The notes below the pieces were generated by a model that had not been told where the DNA came from, did no database searches, and worked only from the letters and a program-made list of their open reading frames with translations. From Nemertoderma westbladi (Eukaryota; Xenacoelomorpha; Nemertodermatida; Nemertodermatidae), in the NCBI GenBank assembly GCA_032718475.1, contig JAUCBJ010001166.1, positions 62,001 through 126,000 of the forward strand: DNA of 64,000 nt. Direction: 5' to 3'. Position numbers and translations under genes: made by a program. Shown in pieces: positions 42,481 through 54,116 of the stretch; positions within the stretch are counted from its first letter, which is position 1, and each line of letters starts with the position of its first letter.

Positions 42481-45082
42481 TTTTCAGCCAAGATCTAAAA
42501 ATTTATAAAATGTGCGCCCAGGCTAATTATGGTATGTAGTAATTATAGCCGCCCAGATAGGGTTAAGGATGTTCGTTTAGTGTCTTTTTGACAACATCAT
42601 TTCAATCAAAAAAACCTCATTTGAAGTCAAAAAAAGCTAACGTAATGACACTAGATAACATGCGAGTTTACAAATATAAAAAAGTTAAAATTATAACAAA
42701 CGCATGTCGTTTTCTATTTTCATTGCAGTCCAGAATACTTATTGTACCGGTATAATAAATTTAGGATTGCCATGGTTATTTCATTTACATGTTGAGCATT
42801 CTAGTTGTTTCCCCTAATGTACAAGTATAATGTTTTACCTTAATGTTAACCTTATTAAATTAGTGTAGCAGATGGTAAAACTGGGGACTAGGATTTCTGA
42901 TTTATTGTTTAACAGATGTGATGCAAGCACTGAGGATGTTTCTTCCATGAAATATATGGAGAAGACTTGGGTGAGTTGAAAACTACCCAGGCCTATGCAG
43001 GTTATAAACAACAATGCCCACAAGATTCTGCAATCAATAAAGGGTATAAATAGTGGTGGATTCGATACTGTATAATCTTATTTACCAATCATATGGCTTA
43101 TAATATCAAATATGATACGATTTAATATAATTCTATTGTATAGCTTTGCAGCAATCGAGATCAATGAGATTCATATCGCATATCAAATATATATGATGAT
43201 GATGGGATGATGATGGGGTGATATAAATATGATGGGGTGATTCCAGGATTTGGAAGTCACCGAGAATTAATCGGAAACTTAAGGTCCGATTATTTAGAGC
43301 GGCAGTAGTTCCAGTACTCCTCTACGGGAGTCCATGCTAGGCTCTAACTGCTGAGGACACCAAATCTCTGGATGTCACATTCACAAGAATGCTACGCCGG
43401 GTTCATTGTGTCAATTACAATGCACACATCTCCAACCAGACACTATATAACATTGGAGGTGTCTCATTGGTACCCCCAAGCTTGACACTAGAACAAAATC
43501 GCCTCCGCTTTGCAGGACATTGCTTTCGCCGTGAGGACCAGCCAGTGCATAATCTTGTACTTTGGCAGCCTCATGGAGTGAATAAGCATGGTGGACAGCC
43601 CATGACTTTCTTGAGACGCATCTTAAAAGACACTGGTCTTGAAGATGCGGATGATCTAGCAAATGTCATTTGTGATAGGGAGTTGTGGCGGCGCAATTTT
43701 GTCGACAAGCCGGCACAGCATTCTTAAAAATGCAGCTGCAATGCAGCATGGCGATCCTAGTAGTAGTAGTATATGGCTTATAATATCATATCAAATACCT
43801 ATCATAGAGGTATGTAGATTCATCATTCCAAAACAGTAACCAACTATCAACTATCTCCTCTCTGTACTTGTATTGCATGTATATAGGTGAAGGTTGTGTC
43901 TTGGATCTTATGCTCATACGATCAGACATAACTATAATCATCGAAGTTAATTCTTCTACCTTCTACTTTCTACCTCTTCTCGAGTAAAAAACCAACGCCA
44001 ATATGCAATATGCTCCTTTGAGCTGAAAAACCATTGGGCTCCCTCTAGTTATTCTGAGAGTACTCCTAAGCCATTAGCTAGATATACTCGACTTCTGAGC
44101 CAATAGGTTGTGTTACCATTTACCCCATGGTGGTCATGATAGGGGGATGCGACAACATAATCCACCACTATTATGAATAAGAATGGTGCAACTGTTTCCA
44201 ATTGGAGGACTCCCCATAAAACTTCAGAAGGATTATCGTGTCACAATCAGCAGTAGACATAAATGTTGTGGAACCATCATAAAGTATTCTGATTGCTATA
44301 ATAATCCCATTTGCTGCAAGTATGTTGAACATACTTGATCCACCTTCGGAATAAAGGCATAAAAAGAGTCAACAAAGACAATCTCCAGATGTCTCTCTAT
44401 CATTGAGGACAACCTTTAATTTATCTTTCTAATAACCAGAATAGACTCCATGGTTTCATGACCTATGGACACCATTATGGAACCCAATCTGGTTCCCATA
44501 TAATAGTCTCTCAACGGGAACCCTGATGAAAATGTAATGGAATATATTAGGTTCTATTCAATATAACTGATTCCCAAGATGTCGTTTCTTCTATCAGTAA
44601 ATAGGTACGCACTTCAAATTATATTTTTTTATGGTTCGGTTAGTACTTTTAACTAAGTTATAACTTGACCAGATGAAAGAAGACTTACCATTATATCATC
44701 AACAATCTATTATAAAGAATACCGTAGTATAAACCAACTAATCGTGGATGACATTAAGTTTACCAGAACATTTATTATCACACCAGAGATATGATTTACC
44801 ACTGAATCTATTGATTATAGTGATTTGGATATATATTTAAACAAATATTCATATATAAAGCAAAGACTCTAACCTTAACGAAACATGTTTATTTTTGTTA
44901 ACGGCATGCCACAAGCCATGTAAAGTTGTTATTTGAGCCCATTCATAGAAATGCATCGGTGGTGGTGGTTCCTTCACTAGACCTCCAATGACTTTACTTT
45001 CACATACTTCCTCAGTTTCCTTAGTATCAACATGACCCACCTTTATTGGCATTTCGAATTCACAATCTTTGTGAATGACCAT
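42359..45082 (-). CDS. DEG/ENaC family sodium channel gene, N-terminal exons
   Basis: Exon 45082-44874 encodes a cytoplasmic N-terminus ending FYEWAQITTLHGLWHAV, the conserved region before the first membrane segment. It ends AG|GTTAGA in phase 2 and joins exon 43027-42839 (acceptor TTGATTGCAG) to give VSLR-ILWALLFITCIGLG. This second exon holds transmembrane segment 1 and the hallmark VPSFTICYTNLIR after it. A candidate third exon at ~42480-42359 reads SSCNRDNAYSSTFEYLSNWY. Later exons (cysteine-rich ectodomain, selectivity filter, TM2) were not found and should lie further left. ATG at 45080-45082 is a plausible start. The family forms trimeric amiloride-sensitive, acid- or peptide-gated channels; the subtype cannot be called. 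Confidence 0.8.
42839..43027 (-). CDS. DEG/ENaC exon: TM1 and post-TM1 motif
   Basis: Acceptor TTATTGATTGCAG, 189-base exon, donor AG|GTAAAA. TM1 spans ILWALLFITCIGLG to SIYF; VPSFTICYTNL corresponds to the FPAVTICN-type motif of the family. Both borders are phase 2, matching the upstream exon. Confidence 0.82.
43109..43770 (+). mobile_element. RTE LINE 3' end inserted in a DEG/ENaC intron, with 18-bp flanking repeat
   Basis: 43244-43770 is nearly identical to 33536-34065 (frame 43389-43727: MLRRVHCVNYNAHISNQTLY, LRFAGHCFRREDQPVHNLV) and ends in (TAG)n. ATATGGCTTATAATATCA occurs at 43091-43108 and directly after the (TAG)n at 43771-43788, a likely target duplication. Between the first repeat and the LINE lie 135 bases not belonging to the LINE, including a GATGATGGG-rich stretch. 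Confidence 0.8.
44010..44600 (-). pseudogene. Decayed RTE-like LINE RT fragment in a DEG/ENaC intron
   Basis: Nucleotide similarity with 2370-2660 on the same strand (GGGCTCCCTCTA, ATTCTGAGAGTACTCCTAAG, AATAAGAATGGTGCAA, TTGGAGGACTCCCCATAAAA). Stops and indels are frequent. The homology continues further upstream in the element than in the first copy. Confidence 0.7.
44874..45082 (-). CDS. DEG/ENaC exon: cytoplasmic N-terminus
   Basis: Encodes MVIHKDCEFEMPIKVG.. through EPPPPMHFYEWAQITTLHG and NKNKHVSL. The HG in TTLHG is the conserved pair that governs gating in this family. Alternatively the exon could begin at the AG near 45100 (GTTCAG), with the true start further upstream. Confidence 0.75.
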
Positions 45083-45106
45083 CAAAATATTATAATAACT
45101 GAACAC

Positions 45107-46440
45107 ATATTACATATAATATGATAAAAAAAGACACAAATAAATGATAGTACGTTCTCAAATTAGGGATTGGAACGTGTTGTAGTGAAATAATATAATA
45201 AAAGTCAATCTAAGGTCAAACTGGATGTCTAACAAGTATAATATTAAATTAGTGCAAGATCATCTGTTCGACAAATATTCAATTATTAATGTTCTGTACA
45301 TAAAAATTGTACTTTTTGTGCTAAAAACTGAAAAAACTTAAATGCTCTTCTAAAAAATATATAAGTGAAGGTCATATTTTTCCTGCCTTGCCATTTCTCC
45401 AAAAAGTAGTATAGGTCCCTTCTATGTTGGACATAAATTCACAAATCGATTGAGAAATGGGAACCATTTATAGATTTATAGATAAAAGATAAAATCAGAA
45501 TATACCCTATATATATATATATTTATTTTTTTCTTTCTTGGCAAAATTCATTCTTCAGGTTGGTGATTTCTCTTTGGAGAAATTCGTTTTCCACCATTTC
45601 TTTGCATAGTCTAGACTAGTTCAGTTTGACAGAGTCTATGTCTAATTTGAGTTGGTAATAGTTAGGACTGGAGAATGCTGCTCTTATATTCATACTAAGT
45701 TTGTAATAGTTATGAATAGAGGGTACTGCCCGTATATATTCAATTCATTACGATGGTAAGAGTCAGGACTGTAGGATAATAAGTAAATTTAACATTTATA
45801 TTTGTTATTGCAGGCGTTCTTTGGAGTCACACAGCCTTTTAGAGCGCCGGCATTATTGTTTCCCCCAGCAAAGCCAGGTTCCTTTTATACCGCTGTGTTG
45901 GATAGCGTAAGCACAAAAATCTTCAATCAAGTGTCTTGCCTAGAGGAAACAACTGTGTGATATTTCTAAAGCCTTCTTTAGTCGGATTTGAAACTGCGGC
46001 GCCAAACACTACTGTGAAAGCAGTTTAGGCGCTGTATCCACCCAGACATTGGGGTAGGAGGATTGTTGCTCTTATATTCATTAAGTTGGCTCGAGTCAGG
46101 TCTTGATTTCATTTGTACCATAATATCTGTGAAAAGAGCAGCCAGCTTCCAGATTTGAGACGCTCAGAATTGCATGGGGATGGATGAGCCTGAACTCACT
46201 TTCCGATCTCGCTTGGATTTTGATCTAGAGTGTTCAAAGGGGACTTCTAATTGACGTTCCTGAGTATACGAGATGGTCAGATATATAAAAATGGGAGAGT
46301 GCAACATCATATAGGCACAAAAATGTATCACAATAATAATAATTTCCTGATGGGCAAAATTAATAAATACCAAATTGAAATCGATACATTTCAACTTTAC
46401 ACCTTAGAAGTGGTGGAATTCTCTTACTCTTATTCTGTAA
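45107..46440. other. No recognisable gene
   Basis: AT-rich, with a TATA repeat at ~45510. A short open stretch at 45833-45910 follows a plausible acceptor (TTGTTATTGCAG), but no partner exon or known motif supports it. Confidence 0.4.
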
Positions 46441-46444
46441 TGAT

Positions 46445-46690
46445 GTGGGGCGAGCGAAGAAATAAGCGAGCTTAGCAAACGGGTACCACTGTTTCAACCT
46501 TTGGTCGGCCTGGTCTGACTGTTGTTCTTTCTAATTGGCTAATGTTTGAAGGTTAATAAATAAACCCTTTGATGAAATCAAATCCAACTTAACATACTGT
46601 ATATGTCAGAAGTGCAAAAATTAATTTTTGAATCGGAATTTCTAGACTGCCACTAGAGGGCTACATTACATAGCAATAACTCTTGAATTG
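46445..46690 (+). repeat. Dispersed repeat, copy 1
   Basis: Begins GTGGGGCGAGCGAAGAAAT then AAGCGAGCTTAGCA and GGTACCAC. A second copy begins at 59627. Downstream similarity is weaker (GTTCTTTCTAATTGG versus GTTCTGTCATTCTG). No coding capacity; the class is unknown. Confidence 0.6.
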
Positions 46691-49600
46691 CATTCCAAAT
46701 TTGCTTATTGCGCAATAGCCACATTGCGCAATTTCAGATCGCAATAGCCACCCACCTGGGGTACAAGTTCGAGGAATCCAGACACCTGCAACAGACCTCA
46801 TCACCAGTAGTGGCCACATTGTGGGAGGAAAGAACGCAAACTATCTTGGCGGAGCCACTGATTAGAAGACAGTCGGAGTTTCTGTATTTAAAACTCTTCA
46901 TAGTTAAGGGATGCCTATACTGGGTAATTTAATTATATTAATTAGATAATAGGTAATCACTTTAGTATATTGGAAAACTACTACTTAAATTTCATTATTA
47001 TATTATTTATTATTGGTAGAAGAAATTCAGATAAATATAGTATATTAATAGGATATGAATAATTGATTAAATTCATAATCAGTTTGCATGTAAAGCAATA
47101 ACACCAATTAATATATTTTATCACAAGGTTTACTATATATAATTGTTCCCGAATTGGACGCGCTCCATTTCTCTCATACTCCATGTTCAATGCATGTGTT
47201 TCTTCATGTGCGGTGAGCCTTTTACCTCGTCATGGTTTTCGTAGATTTATGTTCATACTGCACGGCATCTCGTCCACGGCAAAAGATATTTGAGCAAGTC
47301 CAGTTGCTTCACATACTATTCAGTACATACAATATACATACCCCATCCGACATAATCTAAATATAAGACATAACATAACCCTTCCGATAAATTGTATGAC
47401 ACTAAAAATTCACCCACGCTGCTTGTTTAGAAAAGTTTAAAAATATATTATGCCGGTATTCAAGTTTATAATTATTTTATAATAATATTTCTAATACAAA
47501 TTTAATCTTCTCTAATTTTATCTAATTTCTTCTAATCTAATCGAATCTAATATTAATTTGTACAATAAAATTTAATGTATTTTGCTAAAATGTTTTAGGC
47601 AGAGGTAAACTTCAGGTAAAGTAAGACTTTAGGTAAAGTTATTTTTTAATTGCTGCATTTAGAGATTCGTTGTCCTGTTTCCTCTGGTTCATTGATGGCC
47701 AAACCCTTCGGTGATCTTATTCTTCTCTCCATTATCTTTTCACCGGCAACGCTAAGGCATCGATTTATGATGATCTCCTTCACACCATGGGCCGGTTTTG
47801 CGATGGCTGATCTGGAGAACATTAGGGCTACCCTTCTGGAGTTTATTTTAGATAGATATAATTCATTCATTCTCTACTAAATATTCTGGCGTTAATAAAT
47901 CCCATACGTTTAAAGTTTTTTGAACATAATTCGACTCCCTCAGCTGCATTTAAAAACATCTCCCTAGTTTTTGGTTCAGTACTTTGCTTCCCTTCCGAAT
48001 ATACTTCCCCTGTCTTCTGTTAGCTCATCCCTGGTGCAGGATTAGGGTAAAATTGTGTAAAATTGGGTTTCCTTGTCCCGTATTCAGCCATTCCCCTGCC
48101 AACGTCCATGCTATTCCTCGCGATTTGCCTTCAATATCTTTTGCTACTGCTACTTACTGCTGTCGGTTCCAAATCCAAAGGTGACCACCACCTGTAGGCT
48201 CCGACAGTATAGCTGCTTACTTACTCCCTAGCCGTGCTCCATATCATATGTAGTGCAAGTGAGTTCCGCACAGTCACCATCAAATTATCACCACTGCATC
48301 AACCAAAGATAATAATGTTATTGGAATTTTGGCCGAATATATTATACTAGCTGGCAATACCCGAGGCGGCTTAACCGGTATTTCCCGACAATTGTATTGC
48401 TAGGCCTATCTAATGCAGAATGCAGTGTATGGTAATTCAAAAAAACCGGGCTGTTACCGGTTCCGCCAAAATCTGTATTAACTGGTACCGTGAATTAAAC
48501 TTTTAGAAAAGAGGCCTATAATGAGCACTCGTTAAATTTATACCACATGCCAAGTCCCAGCGCAATCCCTCCACCCGTTTTGGAGGAGTTCACGCACAAC
48601 AGAGAAAGAGAGAGATAATTTGACTTTTATAGGTATAGATATACTGTTGGTAGCCACTTTACAGGCCACCCGGTTATTAAAGCTGGGATCCATCATAACA
48701 TCCACAGATCTGGAAACCCACAGGAACTTTCCATTCTCTGAAAAGCATTCCACCAAAGTTTCAAATTATGTTACTCATCACTCCTGGAACCTCAGTTGTT
48801 GATCTCGTTTCTCATATCAAGCTGAGTTTTTGAATCGATGTAGCTGGAATAAATTGATTCTGACTTATTCTGGTTCATTCTGCTTTCTCTAACATTATAT
48901 ACCACAGGGATACGAGGTTCTCTATCTCCATGACAATGGATGGCTTAACGCCTGAACATATTTTATTTTCTTCTGACAGAATTGTAGTGCATCTGATAAT
49001 CTCTGTCTCAATTGTCTAGAAGTTGTAATGTTCATGGCATATTCATATTGCTTTTCTTTCATCCAAAACAATATGAATATTAATACTAAGAAGTTAAAGT
49101 GTGTCTTTTTATTTATAGAAAGTTGAGGCCGTTTTTTACTCCTATTTATACTCTTACTCTTGTATATTTTAATTGATAAACACGCTAATAAGGTTCTATT
49201 TTTAATTACCATTAATACTTAGACAATCGAAGTATAGTTAGTTATTAAGTCGTTCGCACGAGTTACTAAGTTGTTCTCACGAGTTTGTAAGTCATTCAAG
49301 GTCACCGAGTTAGTTATTCACAGGACTTATTATGCGATTGGAAAATACTAAAGTCTTAAGAAATTCAAATTCATATTTGAACCATAGTTAAACTCAGTAT
49401 TCTAGAGCGAAGGTAAATCATGTGTTCTTGGGGAGTAGTGCTGGGGACTAGTAACTAGATAGATACTTATACTGTTAGTAGTAAACACACGGTATACGGT
49501 AGTTCGTTCATTGCCAATTTTTGGAGCTAACCTCACATTTATTGGTCTTCATCTTAAAAATCCTCTCTCTAGTAATTTATTTTAGTGGTCTATTGGTCTA

Positions 49601-50689
49601 CTGCAAACAAATTTTCAAATATTTCAATTATATAAAATTATTTTATATGTGACATCCATCACATCGCTGTTTTCTGGTACCCCAAAGTTTCAAAATTTGA
49701 AAATGAAGAGATGCTATTTTTGGATCATAAAAATTGGGCGTACTAAAAAAAGTTACCATATTTATATTTTACAAATGTGCCAAATATTGATTTACCTTCC
49801 ACTTCGGGCAGAGGGCTTTTCCATTTTACCTTAGTAGGACTGAAACAGCTGCAGTAGTAAATTAGTCCGGTTTTCAGGACGTAACCAGTTTAATCCTTTT
49901 AGATGACGTATAAATTCACCCCAACGCCATATCGCCTATATAACAAGCTGTGGTTGCACCCACGTATTATGTGCTAATAACTATAAGTTCCAGAAGAGTT
50001 ATTGTATGTTATTATATTGTATTTTTGCGTATTTTTGATACTATATGGTCGTGGTTATTGGATTGAACAAGTTGACGTCAACAGGTGATCCAATAAGCTC
50101 ACTAAGTTTAGTTGTCCTGATTTTGAGAGCGCTTGTTCTGTAGTTTTTGTGGAAGGCTGTGCTGGGAGCATGCATTCGCCTAGACGACTGTATAAAAAAT
50201 AAAAGAATACTGTAATAAGCATGGATTTTTTTTACTTACATAGTTAAAAAACTGTTTAAAATCATATTACAATAATACTTTAAATTATAAACAAACAAAC
50301 AATTTATCAAAAAGTATAATGAGAGTTATAAACCGCATTAAAAAATTATTTCACATGAGGGTTGATATGTATTTCGTAACGGAGTATCATAAGAGCAGCT
50401 GTTTTTTCATACCAATCCCGTATAATATTAGAATGCAATTTCTTTTTATTGCCAGCAGATGGTCATTTCTTCCAAATCAACATTTCGGCGCAATTCATTC
50501 TTCTAAAGTTTATAACACGATTGTTAATTGCCTTCATGAATTACCAATGCAAAATACCTACAAGAAGCTGTAATAATAATAACTGTTGCCGTTGAGTGAT
50601 AGTTTTATAATTGCAATAATCGATTCTTAAAAATAATTTTTTCCTTATTTAGTCAACACGATGCAAACTATTGGCGGTGATTGTTGGTC
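46691..50689. other. 4 kb without a recognised gene
   Basis: Several frames of 60-96 codons exist on both strands (for example 47646-47880, 48922-49212, 50319-50573). None has a recognisable domain or splice partner. The 50319-50573 frame (ending ASRWSFLPNQHFGAIHSSKV) looks the most protein-like but is unassigned. Confidence 0.4.
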
Positions 50690-50840
50690 ATATGTATGTA
50701 TGTATGTGTGTATGTATGTATGTATGTATGTATGTATGTATGTATGTATGTATGTATGTATGTATGTATGTATGTATGTATGTATGTATGTATGTATGTA
50801 TGTATGTATGTATGTATGTATGTATGTATGTATGTGTGTA
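50690..50840. repeat. (TATG)n microsatellite
   Basis: About 37 nearly perfect TATG units. The long cysteine/methionine/tyrosine and threonine/histidine/isoleucine frames here are artefacts. Confidence 0.97.
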
Positions 50841-53150
50841 AATATGATATTTATTGACAGCTGTTTAGTCAATGTAGTATGAAGATCTAGGTAAAATGGA
50901 ATGTATCCAAATTGCACAAAAAAGTAAGCGTGATCACGTATCGGTCCTGGAAAATAACATAGAAAAAAAAGTCTAAAGTGTAGAAGAAAGAGAAATGAGA
51001 GAAAAAAAGAAGAAGAAAAAAATGTAATCGTAGGATACGAACACAAATTACTATATTAATAATAACTAATCTAATAGCAAGCGGGTAAGAGTTACTGGGA
51101 AGTTGTTCGAATATACACACAAATACATATATTTACAAGTAGTCTAATATAAACCTGATAATTGCGAATTTAAACTTTATGGCGACTTTCCACGTGACAC
51201 AGGCCTGTCTGCACAGCATCAGCCAGCAGTAATGGCAGACAGCTGCAGCTGTACCGCTATACAGTGGTATTAGATGCTGGAACAATCTAGGGATAGGAGG
51301 TATGAGGCACTTTTCTGGTTTAAAGGTAAACACAAGAGTCTTAATGTCCTGATTCACACCCCCTAAACTACAAAAAAATATAGAATCAGGACATTAAGCC
51401 CAAAATACTTCACAGCCCCTAGGGCCATCAAAGGTCTTATATTATTTATATTGGTAAATATTATATTCTAGTGAATCAATCAGAGTACTTATTGAGACAT
51501 ACAGTAGTTCTTGAATTTGAATGCCATTTATCTGATGTTGTTTGATATATCCCAATATATCCCAATTGGGCAAGAAAATACTTGCTCTGAAAATACTATA
51601 TCCTGAAGTGAAAGATATTACCACAATTAAGTTGAGTAAACCTACTGCTGTGCAGTGCACAGAGTGGTGCACAGTGTGCACCACTCTTACACTACCGGTG
51701 ACCGGTACACATTTCAACTTAATGAACTTATAGCTGAATTACAACATTACTTCGATACTACAATACTACAATACTCCGATACTACAATTTATTCATTTTG
51801 GACGGATCCATCATGGATGTCCTTATTTCTCACGCGTGTTTGTTTGCACACACGTCTTCTTGCACTTATGTTGATGGATCTTTGGATGAAACTTTGATGA
51901 TAGGTTCATTATCGGACCTACTTGTGTATGGGCCCATGTGAAGAATACCAGACTTTCTGCCGTTATATTTCACTTTGCAGTTACCCCCATGTGAAGAATA
52001 CCATGTTTTCACCAAAAACACAGGTTACAGAAGGGCTGAATCAAACCTAAACAATAAACGAATTAGTATATGTACGTACAGGTTATAAGACAGAATAAGC
52101 GCTATAAAACACTTAAAAAAAGATAAATTGGTCTTCATATATCAATCTTCATATCTAAAATTCCAATAAAATGTCGACCGAAAAGTAAATTCCTACTGGA
52201 GCTTCAGTGTGGAGGTAAGTAATTAGCAGTGTAATTGAGAGAGCTGTCGAGCTGTCTGTTCCGCAATGACAACTATTGGGTTCTCCTCATTCGTTATTAT
52301 TTTATTTCTTATTAGGCTACCCTGCTTATGCTTAGGCATGTAATTTATTACAACAACATTGATAGAAATGGATCCGTCCATATTGCCAGCTCTCCCTGGC
52401 AATCTTGTTCTCTTATCCATTGGTCATGGATGCACATTGACTAGCGTATAAGTGTATAAGTGAGTAGCGTTACATTGTTATGCAACATTGATGAACGGAT
52501 TGTATCTGTGGCTGTTCTTAATTTACTTTTAGTGTGATGAATTTTTCTAAGCAATTACTTTATCATATGATACTCTTTGTCCTTGGTCGGGCAATATATA
52601 GCAACACATCTTCTATGATGGAATTCAGGATTTACTGTCATGATTTGAGATTGTCCTGAGGGCGCTGATTACAGTTTATTATTTCAGCCCAATCAATATT
52701 GGATGCAATCCTACAAATTTCGTTCCAATTTGCTTTAGACCAGTCTCTGTTCTGAGTGGTAGAGAATATAGGTTCAAATGGGGGAAGACAACCCCCATTA
52801 ACTACGAAATTATCACTGTGGGTGTCTACAAGACCAAATCAATCACCAACAGAGAAATTATCAGTTAAATAAGACCCATTCGTAAGCAACAAATCCAGAA
52901 TACCGGCAAGAATAATAGATCCCAATCAGATAATGCATCCAGGTGGAGAGCGCAAATGAAGCTTTTGCGCTGTGCGAGTGCATGGCCGACTGGCCATGTC
53001 CATGTGGTAGTGTTCTAGAATATTAGGGTATTACTAGAGTCATTATTAGCAAAAATATATATAATAATAATGTCATAAAATGTATAGATAATTACAACGG
53101 AGCTGGTGTTACTACAAAAAATATAAACTGACTATCAGTCATCAACTAAC
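50841..53150. other. No recognised gene; contains two adjacent palindromes
   Basis: AT-rich. A perfect inverted repeat lies at 51662-51686 and a second at 51694-51706 (described separately). Short frames show no family motif. Confidence 0.45.
51662..51706. repeat. Two adjacent perfect palindromes
   Basis: GAGTGGTGCACA at 51662-51673 and its reverse complement at 51675-51686 are separated by one G. Eight bases on, ACCGGT-G-ACCGGT follows at 51694-51706. Both are centred on a single G. Confidence 0.75.
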
Positions 53151-53262
53151 CTCATCCAATACTAGAATGACCACCTCCATGAACCCAGCCATGGCGTCTA
53201 TGTAGGCGCTGAGATCATGGAACTCCCGCTGGATGGTGTCAATACGTTGCCAACACGATGCG
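53151..53262 (-). CDS. Possible exon of an unidentified gene
   Basis: The minus strand reads RIDTIQREFHDLSAYIDAMA then GFMEVVILVLDE and ends at GAG|GTTAGT, a good donor. The amphipathic, uninterrupted text looks like real protein. The upstream side is cut by the LINE whose 5' end is at ~53263, so no acceptor is visible. I do not recognise the protein. Confidence 0.35.
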
Positions 53263-54116
53263 GTTCCAAAAGAAAGTTAAAGAAGGTAACTAAGTTTGAA
53301 GTCACTAGTAATGGACATAAGATTGAAAATAAAAAGGAAGTTAAATATTTAGGCGCCACATTGGATAACTGCATATCAGGAGAAAGTACAGTGAAAAATA
53401 TTTTCTCGAAAGTTAACAGTAGGCTTAGGTTTCTATACAGAAATAAAAATAGTTTAAACACCGACTCCCGCAAGTTACTTTGCCTTCTTTAATACAGTGT
53501 CACATGGACTATGTATGCTCTTCTTGGTATGAAGGCTTAACCAAACAGCTTAAATCTAAATTACAAGTAGCTCAGAATAAAGTAGTACGATTTATTCAAG
53601 ACTACAAACCTAGGCACCACCTAACTCCAGATGACTTTTCTGAATCTGGACTACTTAACTTAGATAGTAGAGTTAAGCAGCTACGTCTTAACCATGTGCA
53701 TAAAGTGTATAATGGTTAATGTCCCAATTACCTAAAACAAAAATTCAACAGAGTACGCGATACACACTCATACAGTACCAGAGCTAGTGCTTCAAACTTC
53801 TACCTCCCGAATTGTAAATCCCTTGAATCTGATACTTTCTTTTTTAACGGCATTAAAAATTGGAACGCTCTGCCTAATGAAATTAAAAACCTAAATAATC
53901 AACATTCTTTTAAATCTGCAGTTAAATCTCACCTCCGTGTGCAATGTAAAAATAGGTAAAATAGTCCTACAGTAAGTTATTAGTTTATTAATTATTTACT
54001 ATTTATACTGTAATTACGTTTTATAATAAATTGTTCTGTACATTACATCTTTATCGTTGAGTCGGACATTGTCACGCTCTCAGTAAAGTCCAATTAAGTC
54101 CAATATATATAAAATA
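53263..54116 (+). pseudogene. LINE 3' end (CR1/L2-like RT C-terminus)
   Basis: Plus-strand frames 53217-53492, 53480-53719 and beyond read KEVKYLGATLDNCISGESTV, IQCHMDYVCSSWYEGLTKQL, LQVAQNKVVRFIQDY, LRLNHVHKVYNG and IKNWNALPNEIKNL, the C-terminal region after the YADD box. One frameshift (~53485) and a TAA at ~53719 break it. The 3' UTR ends in repeated AATTAAGTCC and an AT tail at ~54116, where it meets a convergent LINE. Confidence 0.85.

Noticed and set aside
42545-42570. Another TTAA-element end (ATAGGGTTAA)
   Set aside because: No G run, hairpin or opposite end nearby; the short match can be chance.
45833-45910. Plus-strand exon after TTGTTATTGCAG
   Set aside because: Open for only ~26 codons, no partner exon, no recognised motif.
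50645-51046. HIHTYIHTY and MYVCMYVC proteins
   Set aside because: Translations of the (TATG)n microsatellite.
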